Source: Pseudomonadota bacterium
GTDB taxonomy: Bacteria > Pseudomonadota > Alphaproteobacteria > Reyranellales > Reyranellaceae
Length of the DNA stretch: 12,863 bases
Direction: 5' to 3'
NCBI GenBank assembly: GCA_023436825.1
Contig: JAEZHS010000687.1
Coordinates: forward strand, 1 to 12,863
Shown here: one piece after another, positions 1 to 9,967 of the stretch
How positions within the stretch are numbered: the stretch's first letter is position 1
Layout: each line of letters opens with the position of its first letter
Translations under genes and position numbers: made by a program
Notes under the pieces: generated by a model
What the model saw: the letters and a program-made list of their open reading frames with translations, nothing else
Database searches by the model: none
What the model was told of the DNA's origin: nothing

Positions 1-1349
1 CCGTCGTCGGTCTTGGTGTCGTTGGTCGCCTGCGGGTTCTTGAAATACTCCTTGAACACGCCGGGGCTGCGATAGAGCACTTCGCCGGAGTCGTCGATCC
101 TGAGCTCGACACTGGCCACCGGCTTGCCGACCGTGTCGGGGAAGACCTCGCCGTCGGGATGGATGGGGACGAACACCGACGCCTCGGTCTGGCCGTAGAG
201 CTGCTTCATGTTCACGCCGAGCGCGCGATAGAAGTTGAAGATCTCCGGCCCCACCGCCTCGCCGGCGGTGTAGGCGACGCGCACGCGGCTCATGCCCAGC
301 GTGTTCTTGAGCGGCCCGTAGATCGTGAGGTTCCCCAGCGCATGCAGCAGGCGGTCGATCGGCGACACCGGCCGGCCGTCGAGCAGCGCCGGCCCGACCC
401 GACGCGCCAGCGCCATGAAATACTGGAACAGCCGGCGTTTGACGTACCCCGCATCCTCCATGCGGATCGTCACCTGGGTGATCAGGTTTTCCAGCACGCG
501 CGGCGGTGCGAAGTAATAGGTCGGGCCGATCTCGCGCAGATCGGTCATCACCGTGGTCGCCGATTCGGGGCAGTTCACCACCAGGCCGACGACGTAACAC
601 TGGGCGTAGGAGAAGATGTGATCGCCGACCCACGCCATCGGCAGGTAGGACAGGAGCTCGTCGCCTTCCTTCAGGCCGTCGAAATCGGCGCCGGCCTTGG
701 CGGCCCAGATCAAATTGTCGTAGCTCAACACCGCGCCCTTGGGCCGTCCGGTCGTGCCCGAGGTGTAGAGCATGATGGCATCGTCCGAGCCGCGGCCGCG
801 GGCGACCTCGGAGGAGACGAGATCGGGCGACGCCTCGAGCCGCCTGGCGCCGCGCGCCTGCACCTGCTCGCTCGACAACAGCCCCTCATAGTGCCGCAGC
901 CCGCGCGGGTCCTGGTACATCACGACTTCGAGCGACGGCACCTTCTTCTGGATCTCCAGCAGCTTGTCGACCTGTTCCTGGTTCTCGGCGAGCGCGAAGC
1001 GCGCACCGGCATGCTCGACGACATAGGCGAGTTCGTCGGCCACCGAATCCTGGTAGACCGGCACCGGCACGCCGCCCAGTGACTGCGCGGCGCACATCGA
1101 CCAGTAGAGCAGCGGGCGGTTGTCGCCGATCACGATCAGCCGGTCGCCGCGGCGGAAGCCGAGATCGGCCAGGCCAGCCGCCAACAGGCGGACCTCGGCC
1201 GCGACATGGCCCCAGTCGTGGCTCTGCCAGATCCCGTATTCCTTCTCGCGGTAGGCCGGCCGGGCGGGACTGGTGCGGGCGCGCTCGGCCAGAAGCTTGG
1301 GAAACGTGTCCCGAGCGTCGGTCGCGGTATCGGCCGTTCCCGTCGTCAT
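1..1349 (-). CDS. Long-chain acyl-CoA synthetase (AMP-forming), 3' end cut by window edge
   Basis: This AMP-binding enzyme of the ANL superfamily activates a carboxylic acid, probably a fatty acid, to its acyl-CoA through an acyl-adenylate in the cytoplasm. About 449 residues are visible. The ATP/P-loop motif YTSGTTGRPKG lies at about residues 195-205 and the adenine-binding YGQTEA at 385-390. The LPMAWVGDHIFSY segment and the long insert between the motifs resemble the FAA1/COG1022 long-chain branch rather than acetyl-CoA synthetase. The reading stops at DTKTDD, just before the usual GWxxTGD hinge, so the C-terminal lid domain lies outside the window. The ATG at 1349 is preceded by a purine-rich leader (AGGGAG about 12 nt upstream). 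It lies 91 nt downstream of the histidine kinase gene and could be read from the same transcript or its own promoter. Substrate chain length cannot be told from this part. Confidence 0.9.
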   Translation of the reverse strand, partial: MTTGTADTATDARDTFPKLLAERARTSPARPAYREKEYGIWQSHDWGHVAAEVRLLAAGLADLGFRRGDRLIVIGDNRPLLYWSMCAAQSLGGVPVPVYQDSVADELAYVVEHAGARFALAENQEQVDKLLEIQKKVPSLEVVMYQDPRGLRHYEGLLSSEQVQARGARRLEASPDLVSSEVARGRGSDDAIMLYTSGTTGRPKGAVLSYDNLIWAAKAGADFDGLKEGDELLSYLPMAWVGDHIFSYAQCYVVGLVVNCPESATTVMTDLREIGPTYYFAPPRVLENLITQVTIRMEDAGYVKRRLFQYFMALARRVGPALLDGRPVSPIDRLLHALGNLTIYGPLKNTLGMSRVRVAYTAGEAVGPEIFNFYRALGVNMKQLYGQTEASVFVPIHPDGEVFPDTVGKPVASVELRIDDSGEVLYRSPGVFKEYFKNPQATNDTKTDD

Positions 1350-1440
1350 CCCCTGCTCTCGCTCCCTGGGACCGCCTTCGTTGATTTATTGGCTTTGGTG
1401 GCGTTCCGACGGGCAGCTAGCCACAGTCAATTTGCGCCGG

Positions 1441-2820
1441 TCAAGCGGTCGCCGGCCTCGTGGTCAAGCCGGATGCCGGCCGCAGGCGCAAGGTGAAGGC
1501 GGCACCGCCGGTCGGCCGGTTCTCGACCGTGATGGTGCCGGCGTGGCTTTCGGCGACGCGGGCGACGATTGCCAGCCCCAGCCCCCTGCTTTCAGCCTTC
1601 GTGCGATCGCGTCGCCAGAAACGCTGGAAAATCGATTCGCGCTCGGCCTCGGGCACGCCCGGCCCGTCGTCGAGCACGCGCACCGCGCCGTCAGCCGAGA
1701 CCTCGACCTCGACCGATCCGCCGGCCGGGGCATGGCGGATGGCATTCTCGATCAGGTTGCGGACCGCCCGGAACAGCGCCTCGGAATGGCCGTGCACCCA
1801 GACCGGGTCCTCGCTGCCGCTGAGCGCAATCATCTTCGACTGTCCCACGGCGAGCGGCGCCATGAAGGCGACGGCCTCGACACAGACCGCCTGCAGGTCG
1901 GCGCGGGCATCGCCGGCGACGATGAAGCTTTCGAGCTCGGCGATGTCGAGCACCTGGTTGACGATGCGCGTCATGTTCTCGAGGTCCTTGCGCAACTCGT
2001 CGCGCAACCGACCGGGCTCCAGCGAATCGACGCGGGCGCGGATGACGGTGAGCGGCGTGCGCAGCTCATGCGCCATGTCGCCGGTGAAGTCGCGCTGGGC
2101 GCGAAAGCCCCTCTCGAGGCGATCGAGCGCCTGGTTGACGGCGTGCACCAGCGGCACAACCTCGGTCGGCATCGCCGCCTCGGGCAGCCGGACCTCGGTG
2201 TTCGTCGGACCGATGGTGGCCGCCGTGGTCGAAGCCTCGCGCACCGGCTTCAGCGCACGCCGGAAGATCAGGATGTCGATCAGCAGCAGCGCCAGCAGCA
2301 ACGGGAAGGTGATCCAGGCGACGCTGGGGAAGAACGAGGCGACGATGTCGTCGATGATGACATCGCGATGCGACAGATCCTGCGCCACCTGGATCAGGTA
2401 GGTGCGGCCGTCGATGTTGCGCGCCACGCTGACGCCGAAGAGCACCGAGCCCGTGCTGCGTCGCCGCATCGCCCAGTCGCCGAGGCGCACGTCCTTCGGC
2501 GGGAACAGCGCAGTGCCGTCGTTGCGCGAGGAGAACAGGACCTTGCCCTCGGAATCGAGCACGGCATAGGAATAGAGGCCGTAGCTTCCGGCATAGAGCG
2601 GCTCCAGTTCGGCCGGGATGTCGAGCGCGACGCCGTCGGCCAGCGGCTTGAGGAAACCGCTGATCGTCACCGCCTGGCTGCGCAGCGCATCGCGGTGCAG
2701 GCTGTTGGCCGCTTCGTTGAGCAGCCAGTAGAGCGACAGCGGCATCACGATCGAGATGACGGCGATGGCCACGATGTGCAGCGCCACGACCCGCGAGAGG
2801 ATGGAGCGGAAGCGGCTCAT
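1441..2820 (-). CDS. Sensor histidine kinase (two-component system, inner membrane)
   Basis: A 459-residue membrane histidine kinase that should sense a periplasmic or membrane signal and phosphorylate the adjacent response regulator. A transmembrane helix lies at about 11-34, a periplasmic sensor region at about 35-161 and a second helix at about 163-186, followed by a HAMP-like linker. The H-box DMAHELRTPL has the phospho-acceptor His251. The ATPase domain shows N355 and N359 in the N-box NLIENA, DDGPG at 384-388, an F-box near F398/F401 and the G2 box RGLGL at 412-416, so all catalytic parts are present. The layout resembles TctE/QseC-type kinases, but the signal cannot be predicted. Its ATG overlaps the regulator's stop (ATGA, 2817-2820) and no strong Shine-Dalgarno is seen, which suggests translational coupling. 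A longer open frame extends upstream through the regulator gene but is not coding. Confidence 0.95.
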   Translation of the reverse strand: MSRFRSILSRVVALHIVAIAVISIVMPLSLYWLLNEAANSLHRDALRSQAVTISGFLKPLADGVALDIPAELEPLYAGSYGLYSYAVLDSEGKVLFSSRNDGTALFPPKDVRLGDWAMRRRSTGSVLFGVSVARNIDGRTYLIQVAQDLSHRDVIIDDIVASFFPSVAWITFPLLLALLLIDILIFRRALKPVREASTTAATIGPTNTEVRLPEAAMPTEVVPLVHAVNQALDRLERGFRAQRDFTGDMAHELRTPLTVIRARVDSLEPGRLRDELRKDLENMTRIVNQVLDIAELESFIVAGDARADLQAVCVEAVAFMAPLAVGQSKMIALSGSEDPVWVHGHSEALFRAVRNLIENAIRHAPAGGSVEVEVSADGAVRVLDDGPGVPEAERESIFQRFWRRDRTKAESRGLGLAIVARVAESHAGTITVENRPTGGAAFTLRLRPASGLTTRPATA

Positions 2821-3509
2821 CCGTTGGTCACCCGATCCTTGTCCTCGGCCATCAGGTAGCCGACGCCGCGCACCGTGTGGATCTTCACCGTGGCACCGGA
2901 CTCGGCCAGCATCTTGCGCAGGCGATGAATGTAGACCTCGACGGCATTGGAGCCGACGTCGCCCGACAGGCCGAACAGGTGGTCCTCGAACAAGCGCTTG
3001 GGCGCCACGTTGCCGCTGCGCCGCAGCAGGATTTCCAGAACGGCGGTCTCGCGCGCCGGGAAGGCGCGCACCGCGCCGTTGATGATCACCTGGCGGCCCT
3101 CGGTGTCGAGCGCCACGTTGCCGAAGGTCAGTCGTCGACCGAGCAGATTGTCGGAACGCCGCAGCAGCGCCTGCAGGCGAGCCAGAAGCTCCTCCATGGC
3201 GAAGGGCTTGGCCATGTAGTCGTCGGCCCCCTCGCGCAGGCCGGCGACACGGTCGCTGACGCCGTCGCGCGCGGTCAGCATCAGGACGGGCGTGGGATCG
3301 CCGCGCCGGCGCATGTCGCGCAGCAGGTTCAGGCCATCGTCGTCGGGCAGGCCACGGTCGAGCACGATCGCGGCATAGCGCATGGTGGCGAGCGCATGGG
3401 CGGCGTCGGCGGCCGTGCGCACGGCGTCGGCGGAGAAGCCGCCCTGCGCCAGGCCCTTCTTCAGCAAAGCCACGAGTTCGGCGCTGTCCTCGACAAGAAG
3501 GACCCTCAT
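2817..3509 (-). CDS. OmpR-family response regulator
   Basis: A 230-residue two-component regulator. The receiver domain (about 1-115) has the acidic pair E7/D8, the phospho-acceptor D51 in VLDRGLPDDDG, T79 and K101 (AKPF). The C-terminal winged-helix DNA-binding domain (about 125-222) carries the NAVEVYIHRLRKML recognition segment and the HTVRGVGYLM wing typical of OmpR/PhoB and TctD/QseB proteins. It is the first gene of the pair and is co-translated with the downstream kinase through a 4-nt overlap. The start is well supported by an AAGGAGG Shine-Dalgarno 9 nt upstream. Target genes are unknown. The divergent hydrolase, whose start is about 97 nt away, and the downstream acyl-CoA synthetase are the nearest candidates, by inference from position only. 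Confidence 0.95.
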   Translation of the reverse strand: MRVLLVEDSAELVALLKKGLAQGGFSADAVRTAADAAHALATMRYAAIVLDRGLPDDDGLNLLRDMRRRGDPTPVLMLTARDGVSDRVAGLREGADDYMAKPFAMEELLARLQALLRRSDNLLGRRLTFGNVALDTEGRQVIINGAVRAFPARETAVLEILLRRSGNVAPKRLFEDHLFGLSGDVGSNAVEVYIHRLRKMLAESGATVKIHTVRGVGYLMAEDKDRVTNG

Positions 3510-3606
3510 CGGGGCGGTCCTCCTTTCCTTCCACCAAGTTGCCCTGTCTCGATCCTAGCACGGCTTGCCTTCTCAGGACGCCCGCCGGCAGCTACATCTT
3601 GCAGCG
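3510..3606. other. Divergent intergenic region between the response regulator and hydrolase
   Basis: These 97 nt must hold the promoters for both the two-component operon and the hydrolase. I see no close match to the sigma70 consensus. On the plus strand a weak TTCTCA (3570-3575), 17 nt, TACATC (3593-3598) arrangement would place transcription start near the GTG at 3607. That would fit a leaderless message, but the match is poor. No clear direct-repeat operator for the OmpR-type regulator is visible. Confidence 0.3.
3519..3525 (-). promoter_or_regulatory. Strong ribosome-binding site of the response regulator
   Basis: Read on the minus strand this is AAGGAGG, a perfect anti-16S match, 9 nt before the ATG at 3509. 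It fixes that start and makes this one of the best translation initiation sites in the window. Confidence 0.75.
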
Positions 3607-4404
3607 GTGACACCTTCAGACGAACTTCTGGACCTCGGCGACCGCCGCCTGCGCCTGCGCCGCCTCGTGCCTCGGCAGGCCGACGGATTCGACCGCACGA
3701 CCCTGGTGTTCCTGCACGAGGGGCTGGGCTGCATCGAGATGTGGCGCGACTTTCCGCAGAAACTGTGCGACGCCACGCGCTCGGCTGGCCTCGTCTATGA
3801 CCGCACCGGCTACGGCGGCTCGAGCCCGTGGCCGGCCGCCCCCGGGCTGCACTACATGGAAATCGAGGCCGACGAGGTTCTGCCGCGCCTGCTGCGTGCG
3901 CTCGGAATCGAGGATTGCGTGCTGGTCGGGCACAGCGACGGCGGCACCATCGCGCTGAACTACGCGGCGCGCGATCCCGAGCCGCTGCGCGCCGTGGTGA
4001 CGCTGGCGGCCCATGCCATCAACGAGCCGGTGTGCGTCGACAGCATCGTCAAGGCGCGCCAGGCGTTCGCGACGGGTGACCTGCGCCGGCGGCTGATGAA
4101 GTACCACGGCGCCAACACCGACGGCGCCTTCCACCTGTGGTCCGACGCCTGGGTGGCGCCGGGCTTCGAGCCGATGGACGCCGACGGCCGCCTGCCCGGC
4201 GTCGTCGTGCCGGTGCAGGCGATCCAGGGCGAGGACGACGAATACGGCAGCGAGCTGCAGCTCGGCATCATCGCCGGCAAGGTCGGCGGCTACTGCGAGA
4301 CGCGCCTGGTGCCGGACTGCGGCCACAGCCCGCACCTGCAGCAGCCGGCGTACGTCCTGTCCGAAATCACCCGCTTCATCGCCCCGCTGGCGGTGGTGGG
4401 TTAG
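3607..4404 (+). CDS. Alpha/beta hydrolase
   Basis: A cytoplasmic alpha/beta-hydrolase-fold enzyme of 265 residues when started at the GTG at 3607. The oxyanion-hole segment FLHEGLGCIEMW is at about 35-46, the nucleophile elbow GHSDGG places Ser110, an acidic residue lies in QGEDDE (about D210/D211), and DCGHSP places the catalytic His at about 240, so the triad looks complete. The HEGLG and YDRTGYGGS motifs resemble esterase/lactonase-like family members, and the substrate is not predictable. The start is uncertain. A TTG at 3565 in the same frame would add 14 residues, but homology-like sequence begins only after the GTG, and neither has a clear Shine-Dalgarno. It is transcribed divergently from the two-component pair and convergently to the TPR gene, so it is probably monocistronic. 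Confidence 0.88.
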   Translation: MTPSDELLDLGDRRLRLRRLVPRQADGFDRTTLVFLHEGLGCIEMWRDFPQKLCDATRSAGLVYDRTGYGGSSPWPAAPGLHYMEIEADEVLPRLLRALGIEDCVLVGHSDGGTIALNYAARDPEPLRAVVTLAAHAINEPVCVDSIVKARQAFATGDLRRRLMKYHGANTDGAFHLWSDAWVAPGFEPMDADGRLPGVVVPVQAIQGEDDEYGSELQLGIIAGKVGGYCETRLVPDCGHSPHLQQPAYVLSEITRFIAPLAVVG

Positions 4405-4413
4405 GTCTTCTTG

Positions 4414-4461
4414 TTCCGGACCGCGCGCGTCCTCACGCGCTCATGAGCGCGCGGTCCGGAA
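4414..4461. terminator. Perfect 15-bp inverted repeat between convergent genes, probable bidirectional terminator
   Basis: Left arm TTCCGGACCGCGCGC (4414-4428) and right arm GCGCGCGGTCCGGAA (4447-4461) are fully complementary around an 18-nt loop. It lies between the stop of the hydrolase (4404, plus) and the stop of the TPR gene (4464-4466, minus), so it would end transcription from both sides. Neither flank has a proper U-tract, so it departs from a classical intrinsic terminator. It could act as a 3'-end stabilising hairpin or need help from Rho. Confidence 0.65.
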
Positions 4462-4463
4462 GA

Positions 4464-5462
4464 TTAAAGCCGCTTCAGCTCGGCGGCGGCAGCCCAGTTC
4501 AGCTCGGACACCGTCGGGCAGCGGGCCTGGGTCAGCTGGAGCTGCTCGCGCGCGCGCTGCTTGTCGCCGCGGCGCAAGGCATCCATGCCCATGAAGAACG
4601 CGGCGGCGCACTTGCCGTTGGTGCGACTGGCGGCGTCGTCGGTCTCGGCCACGACCGCGAGCTCGCCGGCCGGCATCCTGCCCAGCAGGAACTTGGCGAT
4701 CGGCGCAGGCCACTCGCTGAGATCCTCGTTGCCGACCTCCTTGGCGAGCAGGCTGCGTGCATCGCGACGGGCGCGGACCTGCGCGGCGTAGCGCCACAAG
4801 AGCGGTCCCAGCCGCGCCCTGAAGGTCGTGCGGCCGCTCAGCGTGGCGTCGAAGTCGTCGGCCGCCTGGGCATACTGGCCGAGATCGAAATGGGCGTGGC
4901 CGCGATAGTAGAGGGCGGTGCGGCGGTCGGCAGGCGAGGTCGAGCCGGCCAACGCCTCGTTCAGCAGGGCGAGCGCGCGCTGGAAGTCGGCGAGCTGCAT
5001 GTAGACCCGGGCCTGGGCGATCACCAGCCACGAATCGCCCGGCTTTTGCTGCAGGGCGCTGTCGAGGGTGCGCAATGCCGCCGCGCGGTCTCCGCCTCCG
5101 GCCAGCTCTGGCAGCGTGCTCGACAGCACCAGCTGCCAGGTCGAGGGCAGGACCTTGCCCATCTGGGCGATGTCCTTCTGGCTGTCGGTCTGTCGGCCCA
5201 GGCGATTGAGCTGGTAGGCGCGGATGCTGAGATAGATCGACCGGTCGAAATCCGAGAGCCTGGAGCTCGCCAGGATCTTGTTCAGCGCCTCGAGCGTCGA
5301 ATTCCGGGCATCGGACGGCAGGTTGGGCGCGACCGGCAGGCGGCCGAATTCGCGCGCCGAGGAATCCCACGCTTCGACGGCGTTGCGTTGCGCTGAAGCC
5401 TCGCCACAGACGGTCACGAGCAATGCAAAAGCCGCAAGAGTCCGGGCCATTTTCGGCTGCAT
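4464..5462 (-). CDS. Exported tetratricopeptide-repeat protein
   Basis: A 332-residue protein of unknown specific role. The N-terminus [16 protein letters not shown] with ASA|Q at about residues 22-25 looks like a Sec signal peptide cleaved by signal peptidase I. The Cys19 context (VTVC) is a poor lipobox, so a periplasmic soluble protein is more likely than a lipoprotein. The mature part is helical with TPR-like units at about 125-141, 144-173 ([22 protein letters not shown]) and 182-210 ([20 protein letters not shown]). The C-terminus has another helix pair with two cysteines, C285 and C315, that could form a disulfide after export. An internal ATG at 5450 (four residues shorter) is an equally good start, and neither has a clear Shine-Dalgarno. 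It diverges from acnA and converges on the hydrolase. TPR proteins usually scaffold other proteins, but the partner is unknown. Confidence 0.82.
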   Translation of the reverse strand: MQPKMARTLAAFALLVTVCGEASAQRNAVEAWDSSAREFGRLPVAPNLPSDARNSTLEALNKILASSRLSDFDRSIYLSIRAYQLNRLGRQTDSQKDIAQMGKVLPSTWQLVLSSTLPELAGGGDRAAALRTLDSALQQKPGDSWLVIAQARVYMQLADFQRALALLNEALAGSTSPADRRTALYYRGHAHFDLGQYAQAADDFDATLSGRTTFRARLGPLLWRYAAQVRARRDARSLLAKEVGNEDLSEWPAPIAKFLLGRMPAGELAVVAETDDAASRTNGKCAAAFFMGMDALRRGDKQRAREQLQLTQARCPTVSELNWAAAAELKRL

Positions 5463-5504
5463 TCGGGCAATCTGGCACAACGGGCCGGCGGCCGCATCCG
5501 CCGA

Positions 5505-5533
5505 TTGCCTGTGCCCTTCCGTGCCCCTATTTT
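5505..5533 (+). promoter_or_regulatory. Putative sigma70-type promoter of acnA
   Basis: TTGCCT (5505-5510) and TATTTT (5528-5533) are separated by exactly 17 nt, each matching 4 of 6 consensus bases in otherwise GC-rich DNA. Transcription would start near 5540 and leave a leader of about 34 nt before the acnA ATG. This lies in the 111-nt divergent gap with the TPR gene. No obvious iron-box or Fur-like operator was seen. Confidence 0.5.
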
Positions 5534-5573
5534 GCCACCCGCCCGCACGAGATCGACCGTCAGGAGTATCATC

Positions 5574-8261
<2,688 letters not shown>

Positions 8262-8272
8262 GCGACAACACC

Positions 8273-8830
8273 ATGGCGACGACGGGGCTGGCCAGTCACT
8301 TCGTCGTCATGGCCGGCAACAATGCCTGGTCGAACCATCGGCTTCTGACGGCGGCCAAGGAGCTGACGGCAGAGGAATTCGCGGCGCCGCGCACCGGCTT
8401 CTTTCCGTCGTTGCGCGCCACCCTGAACCACATCCTGTGGGTCGACATCTATTACATCGACGCGCTCCGTCGTGATCCGACGGTGCTGGCGCGCTACAAC
8501 GACCCGCCACCGGACTTCCCCGATGCCCACCGGCTCTACGACGCCCAGCGGCTGAGCGACCGTCGGCTGATCGAGTTCTGCGAGCAACAGACCGACCAAA
8601 GCCTGGCCGAAGGTCTGGTCCTGCCGCGGCCCAACCGCACGCCGCCGCCGTCCAGCGTCGCCTCGATCCTGGAGCATCTGTTCCAGCACCAGATCCACCA
8701 TCGCGGCCAGGCCCACGCCATGCTGAGCAGCACCAGGGTGAAGCCGCCGCAGCTCGACGAGTTCTTCCTGGCCGGCGAAGAGCATCTGCGGCGCGACGAG
8801 CAGCGGCTGCTCGGCCTGCCAGTGCGCTGA
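8273..8830 (+). CDS. DinB-family four-helix protein (putative metal-dependent)
   Basis: A 185-residue protein resembling the DinB/YfiT-like fold, a four-helix bundle that usually binds a divalent metal through three histidines. Visible candidates are H53 in TLNHILWVD and the cluster HQIHHRGQAH (H139, H142, H143, H148), whose HRGQ signature is typical of the family. Some family members are thiol-S-transferases or detoxification enzymes and many are uncharacterised. Despite the name, they are unrelated to DNA polymerase IV. The ATG lies 11 nt after the acnA stop and ahead of the VOC-hydrolase gene with a 9-nt gap, so it is probably co-transcribed. The Shine-Dalgarno is weak. A stress or xenobiotic role is suggested by the neighbours but not shown. 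Confidence 0.85.
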   Translation: MATTGLASHFVVMAGNNAWSNHRLLTAAKELTAEEFAAPRTGFFPSLRATLNHILWVDIYYIDALRRDPTVLARYNDPPPDFPDAHRLYDAQRLSDRRLIEFCEQQTDQSLAEGLVLPRPNRTPPPSSVASILEHLFQHQIHHRGQAHAMLSSTRVKPPQLDEFFLAGEEHLRRDEQRLLGLPVR

Positions 8831-8839
8831 TCGGGCGTG

Positions 8840-9961
8840 ATGCGACCGCGTTCCTCCTTTGCCGGCGCCGCCATCGAAGTGAGCGACCTCGGCCGGTCGG
8901 TTGCCTTCCATCGGCTGTGGCTGCCGATGCTGGGGTTCCATCGCGTCTGGGCGGGCAACGACCGCGTGATGTGGTCGCGCGGCTACGATCACTTCGTCAT
9001 GCGCCAGGCCAAGGAAGGGATTTCCTACGGCCCGGGCGCGCTGTGGCTCGCGGTATCGGCCGAGAGCCGCGCCCAGGTCGACCAGGTGTTCGCCGAGCTG
9101 CGTGACGCCGGCGCGGAGATCCTGCAGCCGCCCAAGGAGCTCGATTACTTCGCTCCCGGCTACTACTCGGTGGCCTTCCGCGATCCCGACGGCGTGCCGA
9201 TCGAGGTGGCGCATCGCTGGGCCGAACTGCCGGAAGTGGCCGACGCCGAGCAGGTCCAGGTGCCTGGCCACGGCGTCACCCTGGGCGGCTACTTATTCAA
9301 GCCGCAGGCCGGCGCGCCGCCCTATCCGGCGGTGATCCTGCTGCATGGCTTCGCCGGCCATGCGCACAACATGGTCGGACTGGCGCGGACCTGCACGGCC
9401 AATGGCTATGCCGCGCTGGCGCTGTCGCTGCGCGGCTGGCTGGGTTCCGAAGGCGAGAGCGACCAGGGCCTGCGCCAGCCACTCGACGTCCTGGCGGCAA
9501 TCGACTGGCTCGCCAAGCGGCCGCTGGTCGACAAGGAGCGCATCGCCGTGGTCGGCGCCTCGATGGGCGGCCAGGTGGCGCTGCTGGCGGCCGCGCACAA
9601 GCCGCCGATCCGAGCCGTCGCCTCGTTCTATGGCCCGACCGACCTGGCGCGCTGGCGTGAGGCCAACCCCTTCATCCGCGACTATCTCGACGATCTCTGC
9701 GGACCGGAGGGACTGCCGGTGCGCTCGCCGATCCTGCGGGTGGCGCAGATCGACGCACCGGTGCTGCTGGTCCATGGCGACCGCGACGAGAACGTGCCGG
9801 TCGAGCAGGTGCAGGCCATGGCCGAGGCGCTGAAGGGGCACGGCAAGGAGGTCGAGACTTTCATCGTGCCAGGCGGTACGCATTTCTTCACGGAGCAGCA
9901 GAACGCTGCCACCCGTCGTAAACTGTTCGAGTTCCTGCGCCGCCATCTCAATCGGAGCTGA
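8840..9961 (+). CDS. Fusion of VOC (glyoxalase-like) domain and alpha/beta hydrolase
   Basis: A 373-residue two-domain protein. Residues about 8-126 form a VOC/glyoxalase-bleomycin-resistance-like domain, from AAIEVSDLGRSVAFHRLWLPMLGF to FRDPDGVPIEVAH. Residues about 135-373 form an alpha/beta hydrolase of the dienelactone-hydrolase/peptidase-S9-like type, with oxyanion motif LLHGFAGH at 168-174, nucleophile Ser241 (GASMGG), acid D316 or D314 (GDRDENVP) and His348 (GGTHFF). The hydrolase triad looks intact. In the VOC half E122 is kept, but no His/Glu/Gln is seen where the first strand (around residues 9-10) or the GALWLAV strand would supply metal ligands, so it may bind substrate without metal. 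The start is ATG 8840. A GTG directly before it (8837) would add one residue. A rare TTA codon (9293) sits soon after the domain junction. The substrate is unknown. Confidence 0.88.
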   Translation: MRPRSSFAGAAIEVSDLGRSVAFHRLWLPMLGFHRVWAGNDRVMWSRGYDHFVMRQAKEGISYGPGALWLAVSAESRAQVDQVFAELRDAGAEILQPPKELDYFAPGYYSVAFRDPDGVPIEVAHRWAELPEVADAEQVQVPGHGVTLGGYLFKPQAGAPPYPAVILLHGFAGHAHNMVGLARTCTANGYAALALSLRGWLGSEGESDQGLRQPLDVLAAIDWLAKRPLVDKERIAVVGASMGGQVALLAAAHKPPIRAVASFYGPTDLARWREANPFIRDYLDDLCGPEGLPVRSPILRVAQIDAPVLLVHGDRDENVPVEQVQAMAEALKGHGKEVETFIVPGGTHFFTEQQNAATRRKLFEFLRRHLNRS

Positions 9962-9967
9962 TCTTTC

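Noticed and set aside
159..1082. 307-codon plus-strand open frame opposite the acyl-CoA synthetase
   Set aside because: Antisense shadow of a clear ANL-family gene. Composition is skewed and there is no domain or ribosome-binding site.
1425..1430. TTGACT on the minus strand as a -35 box for the acyl-CoA synthetase
   Set aside because: No acceptable -10 hexamer lies 15-19 nt downstream. The nearest AT-rich stretch (TAAATC) is about 35 nt away.
1273..2859. 528-codon plus-strand open frame opposite the histidine kinase
   Set aside because: Antisense shadow: Arg/His/Asp/Glu-rich with no recognisable domain, and it covers a kinase with all catalytic motifs.
2821..3561. Upstream extension of the kinase frame through the response regulator, suggesting a single 706-residue protein
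   Set aside because: The extension is out of frame with the regulator and yields Arg-rich low-complexity sequence. The ATGA overlap explains the arrangement as two coupled genes, not a hybrid kinase or frameshift.
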